Assembly: GCA_004552485.1 (NCBI GenBank)
Contig: SFOH01000087.1
Span: 1-6,013, forward strand
From: Bacteroidales bacterium
GTDB lineage: Bacteria > Bacteroidota > Bacteroidia > Bacteroidales > Muribaculaceae
Direction: 5' to 3'
DNA: 6,013 nt
Part shown: positions 1 to 5,250 of the stretch, one piece after another
How positions within the stretch are numbered: position 1 is the stretch's first letter
How the letters are laid out: every line of letters begins with the position of its first letter
The notes under the pieces: generated by a model
The model's input: only the letters and a program-made list of their open reading frames with translations
What the model was told of the DNA's origin: nothing
Databases searched by the model: none
Program-made: the position numbers and the translations under genes

Positions 1-189
1 GTGGGCATCTTCAACCGCGACGACAACGCCAAGACTGTCAACCTGCCCCTCTCCGCCGTCGGTGTCAACACCGAAATGAGTGCCCGCGACCTCTGGCTCC
101 ACTCCGACATGGGCAACATCACCTCGATCAAGGCCTCCATCCCCGCCCACGGCTGCAAGATTGTGCGCCTCTCGAAACCCCTGCTCTGA
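1..189 (+). CDS. C-terminal end of a GH27-type alpha-galactosidase (partial, 5' cut by window)
   Basis: Only the last 62 codons are present, ending in TGA at 187-189; the window edge cuts the gene, so the GTG at position 1 should not be read as its start. The peptide has the pattern of the C-terminal beta-sandwich of clan GH-D enzymes (GH27 alpha-galactosidase, also alpha-N-acetylgalactosaminidase): a 'GIFNRDD' strand (residues 2-8), a run of alternating hydrophobics, 'ARDLW' (28-32), and near the end 'IPAHGCKIVRL' (47-57), which matches the closing 'PPHG..LLRL' strand of that family. By family knowledge such enzymes release terminal alpha-linked galactose from plant oligo- and polysaccharides, usually in the periplasm in Bacteroidota. 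The catalytic barrel lies outside the window, so substrate and catalytic residues cannot be checked. A hairpin terminator follows 38 bp after the stop. An alternative is another glycosidase with the same C-terminal fold. Confidence 0.72.
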   Translation: MGIFNRDDNAKTVNLPLSAVGVNTEMSARDLWLHSDMGNITSIKASIPAHGCKIVRLSKPLL

Positions 190-227
190 CCTATAAGGTT
201 TACAACTAAATAAGTACCCATGCAACT

Positions 228-271
228 GAAGGGAACCGCAGCGACTGCTGCGGTTCCCTTCACTATTTTTT
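228..271 (+). terminator. Rho-independent terminator after the glycosidase gene
   Basis: A perfect 15-bp stem (GAAGGGAACCGCAGC at 228-242 paired with 247-261) with a 4-nt loop GACT (243-246) is followed, after ACTA, by six T residues (266-271). The T-run lies on the plus-strand side, so it ends transcription of the glycosidase gene. Read from the minus strand the same hairpin lies about 50 nt past the rluD-like stop but has no T-run after it, so it may act only weakly in that direction. No other terminator is visible for the convergent minus-strand operon. Confidence 0.9.
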
Positions 272-279
272 GTATCTTA

Positions 280-317
280 TATATAAGGATAGTTTTATTA
301 TATAAGGATAGTTTTAT
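280..317. repeat. Perfect 19-bp tandem duplication overlapping the rluD stop codon
   Basis: The 19-mer TATATAAGGATAGTTTTAT occurs at 280-298 and again, with no spacer and no mismatch, at 299-317. The second copy contains the TAA stop (minus strand, 316-314) of the pseudouridine synthase gene. The stop is carried by the copy next to the gene, so the duplication leaves the protein unchanged. The region is AT-rich, in contrast to the GC-rich coding sequence. A plain replication-slippage duplication explains it; no function is evident. Confidence 0.85.
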
Positions 318-1438
318 CGCGGGGATGAGCCGGAGGCGCGGCCGGCCGAGTAGGTGCGGAAGCGGTCGATGAGAGCGGTCATGTCGGCGGGGATGGGCGC
401 CTCGAAGAACATCTCTTGGCCCGTCTCGGGATGCACGAAACCGAGCGTGCGGGCGTGCAGGGCCTGACGCGAGCACACCGCCTTGCAGTTTTCGATGAAC
501 GCGCGGTAGGAGGCCGAGCGCTCGCCGCGGAGTATGCGGTCGCCACCATAACGGGCATCGTTGAAGAGGGGATGGCCGATGTGGCGCATGTGAACGCGAA
601 TCTGATGGGTACGCCCCGTCTCGAGCACGCACTTCACCACGCTCACCGGACCGAGGTCTTCAATGACATTGTAATGCGTCACGGCATGCTTGCCGATGCC
701 CGACGCCGGGTCGTAGACAGCCATGCAAAGGCGATCGCACACATCGCGGGCAATGTTACCCTCTATGCGTCCCTGCGCCGGTTCGGGCACGCCCCAGGCA
801 ACCGCCACATACTCGCGCTTGGTGGTCTTGTTGAAGAACTGACGGCCGAGGTTGGTCTTGGCGTCCGGTGTCTTGGCAATCACCAGCAGGCCGCTCGTGT
901 CCTTGTCGATGCGGTGCACGAGGCCAAGGCGAGGGTCGTTGACGTCATAGTCCGGCGTGTCCTTGAAATGCCAGGCCAGGGCGTTGACCAGTGTACCCGT
1001 CCAGTTGCCGTGGCCGGGGTGCACGACCAGGCCGGCCGGTTTGTTGACGACCAGCACGTATCGGTCTTCGTAAACGATGTCGAGGGGAATGTCCTCGGCC
1101 ACAATCTCAAACTCGTAGCGGGGACGGTCCATCACCACCTGCACCACATCCAGCGGCTTCACGCGGTAGTTGCTCTTCACGGCCTTGCCGTTCACAAGGA
1201 TGCAGCCGGCCTCGGCGGCCTGCTGCACTCGGTTGCGCGACGACTTCTGCAGCCGTTCGGTCAGAAATTTGTCGACGCGCAGCAGTGCCTGGCCTTTGTC
1301 GGCCACGAAGCGGAAATGCTCGTAGAGGTCGCGGCCGTCGCCTATGTCGATGACCGGTGCGGCTTCTTCCCGCACCTCGTCGTCGTCAAGGTCGGGAGCG
1401 GCGTCGATGCCCTCCAATTCCTTCGAATCCTCAGTCAT
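314..1438 (-). CDS. rluD: RluA/RluD-family 23S rRNA pseudouridine synthase
   Basis: The 374-residue protein isomerises uridine to pseudouridine in RNA; RluD members act on helix 69 of 23S rRNA (U1911, 1915, 1917 in E. coli). Domains in order: an acidic N-terminal extension (1-40); an S4 RNA-binding domain (about 53-105, 'LLRVDKFLTERL', 'ILVNGKAVKSNYRV'); and the RluA catalytic domain (about 120-355). The catalytic motif 'HRIDKDTSGLLV' puts the essential Asp at residue 178. 'NKPAGLVVHPG' (132-142) and 'ETGRTHQIRVH' (273-283) are further family signatures. The start chosen is the ATG at 1438-1436: it overlaps the end of the PASTA gene by 8 bp (ATGACTGA) and gives a normal length, whereas a longer reading up to 1573 would add 45 low-complexity Pro/Ser/Arg residues that are the PASTA gene read in another frame. 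The overlap implies translational coupling with the PASTA gene. The substrate site is inferred from the family, so the RluD rather than RluC/RluA assignment is likely but unproven. Confidence 0.9.
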   Translation of the reverse strand: MTEDSKELEGIDAAPDLDDDEVREEAAPVIDIGDGRDLYEHFRFVADKGQALLRVDKFLTERLQKSSRNRVQQAAEAGCILVNGKAVKSNYRVKPLDVVQVVMDRPRYEFEIVAEDIPLDIVYEDRYVLVVNKPAGLVVHPGHGNWTGTLVNALAWHFKDTPDYDVNDPRLGLVHRIDKDTSGLLVIAKTPDAKTNLGRQFFNKTTKREYVAVAWGVPEPAQGRIEGNIARDVCDRLCMAVYDPASGIGKHAVTHYNVIEDLGPVSVVKCVLETGRTHQIRVHMRHIGHPLFNDARYGGDRILRGERSASYRAFIENCKAVCSRQALHARTLGFVHPETGQEMFFEAPIPADMTALIDRFRTYSAGRASGSSPR

Positions 1439-2192
1439 AGAGCGGATTCTCGGGGTCGGCGGGAGCGGGCTCGACGGGCTCGGGAGCTGGCTCGGATGAG
1501 CCGCCGCCGGACGAGTGGGACGAATAGGACGGAGTCGAAGCGGGCTCGGAAGCGTTGAGCAGCGAGTCGACAATCACGAAGTCGGGCTGCGACTGCATGA
1601 ACAGCGTGTCCTCGACGCCCAGTTCGATGGTGACGCGCTCGTTGACGCGCAGGCGGCTGCCGATGTCGAGGGTGCGGTTGCCCACATGAACGGCCACCAC
1701 GGAGCCGGGATACATCCACGGCACGTTCTTCACCAGCACTTTGGCCGTGTCGAAGCCCAGGTTGCGCAGATAGTTCATCACCGAGCGCAGGTCGCGGTTG
1801 GCGAGCGGCTCGGTGATTGTGACCTCGAACGGGGTGTACGACACCACGGTCAGATAGACCTCGCGGCCGCCTTTCACCAGGCTGCCGGGTTTGGGCATGA
1901 TGTCGATGATAGTGCCTCCCACGAGGTTGCCGGGGTTGTCGATGGAGTCGGAGATGACAACATCCAGGCCGGCCTCTTCCAGCGTGGTGAGGGCGCGCTC
2001 AAAGCTCATGCCGCGGACGTCGGGCACCGTGGCCGTCTCGCCATGGTGTGTCCAAAAGTCCACAAACAGCAGCATCAGCCACACCAACAGCGGTATCACC
2101 ACCGCCATCAGCAGCAGGTTGAAGGTGAGCGGGAAGCGCTTCCAGAGGCTTCCTCTCTCTTTGGTATCCTGAGGTTTATATTCGTCAGCCAT
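1431..2192 (-). CDS. Membrane-anchored PASTA-domain protein
   Basis: The 253-residue protein has a short cytoplasmic N-terminus rich in charged residues (1-19), one transmembrane helix (about 21-46), then an outer part made of two PASTA units: residues 53-118 (starting 'ATVPDVRGMSFERALTTLEEAGL') and a more diverged unit at 124-193. The tail (about 212-253) is low-complexity Ser/Pro/Glu/Ala and ends 'ENPLYD'. PASTA domains in Gram-positive bacteria bind muropeptides or peptidoglycan on Ser/Thr kinases and penicillin-binding proteins. Here there is no kinase or transpeptidase domain, so a periplasmic peptidoglycan-associated or scaffolding role is inference. It is the first gene of a two-gene operon: its TGA (1433-1431) overlaps the ATG of the pseudouridine synthase gene. 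A PASTA gene beside an RluD-type gene is a recurrent arrangement in Bacteroidota, as far as I recall. The start at 2192 follows an A-rich stretch, as usual in this phylum. No Shine-Dalgarno sequence is visible. Confidence 0.9.
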   Translation of the reverse strand: MADEYKPQDTKERGSLWKRFPLTFNLLLMAVVIPLLVWLMLLFVDFWTHHGETATVPDVRGMSFERALTTLEEAGLDVVISDSIDNPGNLVGGTIIDIMPKPGSLVKGGREVYLTVVSYTPFEVTITEPLANRDLRSVMNYLRNLGFDTAKVLVKNVPWMYPGSVVAVHVGNRTLDIGSRLRVNERVTIELGVEDTLFMQSQPDFVIVDSLLNASEPASTPSYSSHSSGGGSSEPAPEPVEPAPADPENPLYD

Positions 2193-2250
2193 AGTCTATT
2201 TTTTCATGATTAACGGAGGAACGGCCTGACGGCACATTCCTTTCCGACTG

Positions 2251-2258
2251 CAAAATTA
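2251..2258 (-). promoter_or_regulatory. Bacteroidota -7 promoter element for the PASTA-rluD operon
   Basis: Read on the minus strand these bases are TAATTTTG, an exact match to the TAnnTTTG element of the Bacteroidota housekeeping promoter. It lies about 58 bp upstream of the PASTA gene start, which predicts a leader of about 50 nt. No clear -33 TTTG is seen at the usual 19-bp spacing (only a partial TG match), so the call rests on the -7 element and its position in a divergent intergenic region. Confidence 0.6.
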
Positions 2259-2334
2259 CGCAAAACTTTTCAATAGCCACGCATCACGAGGCGTAAATTT
2301 ATGTCCGCGCATACGTGTATTCAAAAAAAATATG

Positions 2335-2342
2335 TATCTTTG
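2335..2342 (+). promoter_or_regulatory. Bacteroidota -7 promoter element for the nspC-GT2-radC run
   Basis: TATCTTTG matches TAnnTTTG exactly and lies 23 bp before the nspC ATG, which predicts transcription starting near 2349 and a leader of under 20 nt. An A-run (2323-2330) sits just upstream. The -33 position carries only a weak match (TACG at 2312-2315). The three genes behind nspC have gaps of 28, 9 and 21 bp with no visible promoter, so this element probably drives all four. Confidence 0.65.
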
Positions 2343-2365
2343 CGGAAAACTAACCACCGCAACGT

Positions 2366-3452
2366 ATGAAAGTAAACGAGCTCCCCACCCCGTTCTATAT
2401 AGTCTATGAGGACAAGCTGCGCAAGAACCTCAGCCTGATTCGCGATGTCGCCGAGCGTTCCGGCGCCCATATCATCATGGCCTTCAAGGCCAACGCCCTG
2501 TGGAAGACCTTCCCCATCTTCCGCGAATACGGCGTCGCGTGCACGGCCAGCTCGCTCAACGAGCTGCGTCTCGGCCGCGAGTACCTCACCGACGATGTCC
2601 ACACCTACTGCCCGGCCTACACCGACGAGACCATCGGCGAATTTCTGGCCGGCAGCTCGCACATCACCTTCAACAGCACGGCCCAGTGGTGCCGGTTCCG
2701 CGACCGCCTCGAGCAGTATAACAAGGAGAGCGGCCGCCACGTCAGCCCCGGCCTGCGCGTCAACCCGCGCTGCTCGGTCATCACCACCGACCTCTACAAC
2801 CCGGCCCTTCCACTTCCACGCCCTCTGCGAGAGCACGAGCTACGATCTGGCCAAGGTCCTCAACGCCTTCGAGGCTCAGTTCGCACATCTCTTCCCCCAG
2901 CTGAAATGGGTGAACATGGGCGGCGGACACATCATGACCCGCAAGGACTACGACACCGACCACCTCGTCGAATTGCTGCGGGGCTTCCGCAAGCGCTATC
3001 CCTGGCTGGAAGTGATTCTCGAGCCCGGCTCGGCATTCACATGGCGCACCGGCGACCTCATCACCTCCGTCGTCGACATCGTCCGCAACGATGGCGTGCA
3101 GACCGCCATCGTCGACGTCTCCTTCGCCTGCCACATGCCCGATACCCTGGAGATGCCCTACAAGCCCGCCATCACCGAAGCCCTCGGCGACGAGCCCGTC
3201 ATGGGCATGCCCACCTACCGCCTCGGCGGAAACTCGTGCCTCAGCGGCGACTACATGGGCGACTGGAGCTTCGACGCTCCCCTCCAAGAGGGGCAGCGAC
3301 TCACCCTCGAGGACATGAACCACTACACCACCGTCAAGACAAACATGTTCAACGGCATCCAGCACCCCGCCATCGTCTTCTGCGACCTCAACGGCGACTG
3401 CGCCTACCTGCGTCAGTTCACCTACGAGGACTACAAGAACCGCATGAGTTGA
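2366..3452 (+). pseudogene. nspC: Carboxynorspermidine/carboxyspermidine decarboxylase, broken by an internal deletion with frameshift
   Basis: NspC is a PLP enzyme of the alanine-racemase/ODC fold that removes CO2 from carboxy(nor)spermidine, the last step of the alternative spermidine route used by many gut Bacteroidota. The first 146 codons (2366-2803) are normal: 'LPTPFYIVYEDKL', the PLP lysine in 'MAFKANA' (K41, codon 2486-2488), and 'RVNPRCS...LYNP'. From 2808 the rest is in the next frame: 'FHFHALCE' (PLP-stacking His), 'WVNMGGGH' (glycine loop), 'EPGSAF' (PLP contact Glu), 'CHMPDTLEMPY', 'GGNSCLSGD' (catalytic Cys codon 3237-3239), and the C-terminus 'YEDYKNRMS' with TGA at 3450-3452. 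The usual stretch between 'YNP' and 'HFH', including an SRLG-type motif, is missing, so an estimated 20-30 codons are deleted and the net shift is +1. The two parts total 360 codons against roughly 375-385 for the family. As written, translation runs in the wrong frame to 3484. It is either a recent pseudogene or an assembly error. The dehydrogenase partner gene is not in the window. Confidence 0.88.
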
Positions 3453-3480
3453 GCTATCACCCCCCCAATCCATTCATCGC

Positions 3481-4479
3481 ATGAAATTCTCAGTAATAGT
3501 TCCCGTCTACAACCGCCGCGACGAGGTGCGCGACCTCCTGGACAGCCTACTGGCGCAGACCTCCCGCAATTTCGAGACCGTCATCGTCGAGGACGGCTCG
3601 ACCGAGCCCTGCCGCGACATCTGCGACGAAGCACGCAGCAAAGGTCTGGACGTGAGCTACTTCTTCAAAGAAAACGAGGGACGCTCCATCGCCCGCAACC
3701 ACGGCATGGAGCGCGCCACGGGCGACTATTTCATCTTCTTCGACTCGGACTGCGTGATTCCGCCCACCTACTTCGAGACGCTCACGCGTGAGCTGGAGGC
3801 CCGCTCCCTCGACTGCTTCGGAGGCCCCGATACCGCCCACGAATCCTTCACCACCACGCAGAAGGCCATCAACTACACCATGACCTCCTTTCTCACCACC
3901 GGCGGCATCCGCGGCGGCAAGGTGAGCCTGGAAAAGTTCACGCCGCGAACGTTCAACATGGGCTTCACGCGCTCCGTGTACGAGAAGGTGGACGGCTTCC
4001 GGGAGATGTTCTCCGAGGACATCGACATGAGCACGCGCATCCGTCAGGCCGGCTTCACCATCGGCCTCATCACCGCCGTGCCCGTGTGGCACAAGCGGCG
4101 TGTGAACTGGCGCAAATTCTGGCGGCAGGTGCACGTGTTCGGGATGTCACGCATCACACTGAAACTTCTCTACCCCGGCTCGCTGAAGGTGGTGCACGCG
4201 CTGCCCGCCGCAGCCGTCATCTTCTTCATCCTCTTCGTTGTCCTGGGCTTATTTGTGAGCCCCTGGTGGTTCCTGCCCTTGGGCTTATACTTTGTGGCTT
4301 TAGTGGTTATGGCGCTCATCGCCACCCGCAGCCCCGTCATCGCCCTCAAGGCCGTCCCCGCCGCCGTCATCCAGCTCGGCGGCTACGGCACCGGCTTCAT
4401 ACAGGCCTATTTCACAAAAATCATCCTCGGACGCGGCCGCGACATTGCCCGGGAAGTGGAGATACGCCGCGGCAAATAA
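3481..4479 (+). CDS. Family 2 glycosyltransferase with C-terminal membrane segments
   Basis: The 332-residue protein has a GT-A domain of family GT2 (about 1-225) and a hydrophobic C-terminal part. Visible motifs are the opening strand 'FSVIVPVYNRRDEV' (3-16), 'VIVEDGSTE' (34-42, nucleotide binding), 'NEGRSIARNHGMERATGDYFIFFDSD' (in two parts, 65-75 and 76-90) with the metal-binding DSD at 88-90, and 'FSEDIDMSTRIRQAGF' (177-192), whose ED pair (179-180) is the likely catalytic base region. Then 'WRKFWRQVHVFGMSR' (210-224) resembles the post-catalytic QxxRW-like region. Hydrophobic segments near 241-260, 263-281 and 292-313 suggest membrane anchoring, with the enzyme facing the cytoplasm. The sugar donor and acceptor cannot be read from the sequence; transfer to a lipid-linked or envelope glycan is inference. 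The ATG is 28 bp after the nspC stop and the TAA is 9 bp before radC, so it sits within an operon. No Shine-Dalgarno sequence precedes it. Confidence 0.9.
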   Translation: MKFSVIVPVYNRRDEVRDLLDSLLAQTSRNFETVIVEDGSTEPCRDICDEARSKGLDVSYFFKENEGRSIARNHGMERATGDYFIFFDSDCVIPPTYFETLTRELEARSLDCFGGPDTAHESFTTTQKAINYTMTSFLTTGGIRGGKVSLEKFTPRTFNMGFTRSVYEKVDGFREMFSEDIDMSTRIRQAGFTIGLITAVPVWHKRRVNWRKFWRQVHVFGMSRITLKLLYPGSLKVVHALPAAAVIFFILFVVLGLFVSPWWFLPLGLYFVALVVMALIATRSPVIALKAVPAAVIQLGGYGTGFIQAYFTKIILGRGRDIAREVEIRRGK

Positions 4480-4488
4480 CCCATCCCC

Positions 4489-5229
4489 ATGAAGCAGACA
4501 GAGAAAACCTCCGGCACCTATCCCGGCAGCTCCCGCCTGAGCGGCGTGGCCGACGAGGACAAGCCGCGCGAGAAAGCGCTGCGGCACGGAATGTCGTCGC
4601 TGAAGTCCCACGAGCTGCTGGCCATCATCTTCGGCACCGGCACCAAGGGCCGCAACGTCATAGAGATGTCGCGCGAGCTCATGCATATATACGACGGACA
4701 CCTCAGCCGCATCGCCGAGAAATCCGCCGACGACTTCATAGCCTACAACCAGGACCACGGCGTCTACGGCATTGGACGCGCCAAGGCTCTGTGCCTGCTG
4801 GCTGGCATACAGCTGGGACTGCGCGCCGCCGAGGATGCCAAGCTCATCAAGCGCGAGCCCATCATCACCTCCGTCATCGCCGCGGACATCATGCGTCCCG
4901 AGTTCAACGGTCTGGACCACGAGGAGTTCTGGGCCCTGTACCTCACCAACCGCGCCGAATACATCACCAAGGAGCGCATCTGCAGCGGCACCCTCACCGC
5001 CACCGCCGTGGATGTGCAGAAAATCATCCGAAAAGCGCTAATGTGTCAGGCCACACGCATCATAGTCTTCCACAACCACCCCTCCGGCAACAACCGCCCC
5101 AGCATCAATGACGACTCCATCACCCGAAAAATCAAAAACGCCGCCGAACTGATGGACATGTCGCTCACTGACCATATAATCATCTCATCCACCGGCCATT
5201 ACAGCTATGCCGACGAAGGCCGCCTCTAA
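4489..5229 (+). CDS. radC: RadC family JAMM-domain protein (UPF0758)
   Basis: The 246-residue length is normal for the family. The N-terminal half has the helix-hairpin-helix-like region, 'PREKALRHGMSSLKSHELLAII' (in two parts, 26-40 and 41-47) and 'VYGIGRAKALCLLAGIQLGLR' (92-112). The C-terminal half is a JAB1/MPN/Mov34 (JAMM) metalloprotease-like domain. The metal motif is complete: Glu in 'KERICSGTLTATAVD' (161-175), 'HNHPSG' with His195 and His197, Ser205 and Asp208 (HxHx7SxxD). The conserved closing 'LTDHIII' is at 226-232. Despite the name, a role in recombinational repair is doubtful; the biochemical function of RadC proteins is unsettled, and some family members are found in mobile elements. 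This copy is in a chromosomal operon-like setting, 9 bp after the glycosyltransferase gene and 21 bp before the antiporter gene, with no sign of mobility. The ATG at 4489 is the first in frame and gives the usual N-terminus. Confidence 0.95.
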   Translation: MKQTEKTSGTYPGSSRLSGVADEDKPREKALRHGMSSLKSHELLAIIFGTGTKGRNVIEMSRELMHIYDGHLSRIAEKSADDFIAYNQDHGVYGIGRAKALCLLAGIQLGLRAAEDAKLIKREPIITSVIAADIMRPEFNGLDHEEFWALYLTNRAEYITKERICSGTLTATAVDVQKIIRKALMCQATRIIVFHNHPSGNNRPSINDDSITRKIKNAAELMDMSLTDHIIISSTGHYSYADEGRL

Positions 5230-5250
5230 CTTCGTAAAACACCTCAAACA

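Noticed and set aside
276..287. 12-bp palindrome CTTATATATAAG as an operator or terminator
   Set aside because: It is an AT-rich palindrome created partly by the repeat unit, with no GC stem and no adjoining T-run; chance is sufficient.
416..1558. A 380-codon open frame on the plus strand opposite the pseudouridine synthase and PASTA genes
   Set aside because: It crosses two well-supported minus-strand genes, its product is low-complexity Ala/Val/His/Arg-rich with no family motif, and long antisense open frames are expected in GC-rich coding DNA.
1439..1573. A 45-codon N-terminal extension of the pseudouridine synthase
   Set aside because: The extension is Pro/Ser/Arg low complexity and is the PASTA coding sequence read in another frame; the ATG at 1438 with its 8-bp overlap is the natural start.
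2445..2807. Early part of the frame that encodes the nspC C-terminus
   Set aside because: Before about 2808 this frame gives Ser/Pro/Arg-rich sequence without any decarboxylase motif; only the part from 2808 on is nspC.
2795..2816. Programmed ribosomal frameshift in nspC
   Set aside because: There is no slippery heptamer or stop-codon trigger at the junction, and a conserved segment is missing altogether, which frameshifting cannot restore.
4086..5111. A 341-codon plus-strand frame overlapping the glycosyltransferase and radC
   Set aside because: The product is His/Arg/Pro-rich with no motif, and both genes it overlaps are convincing in other frames.
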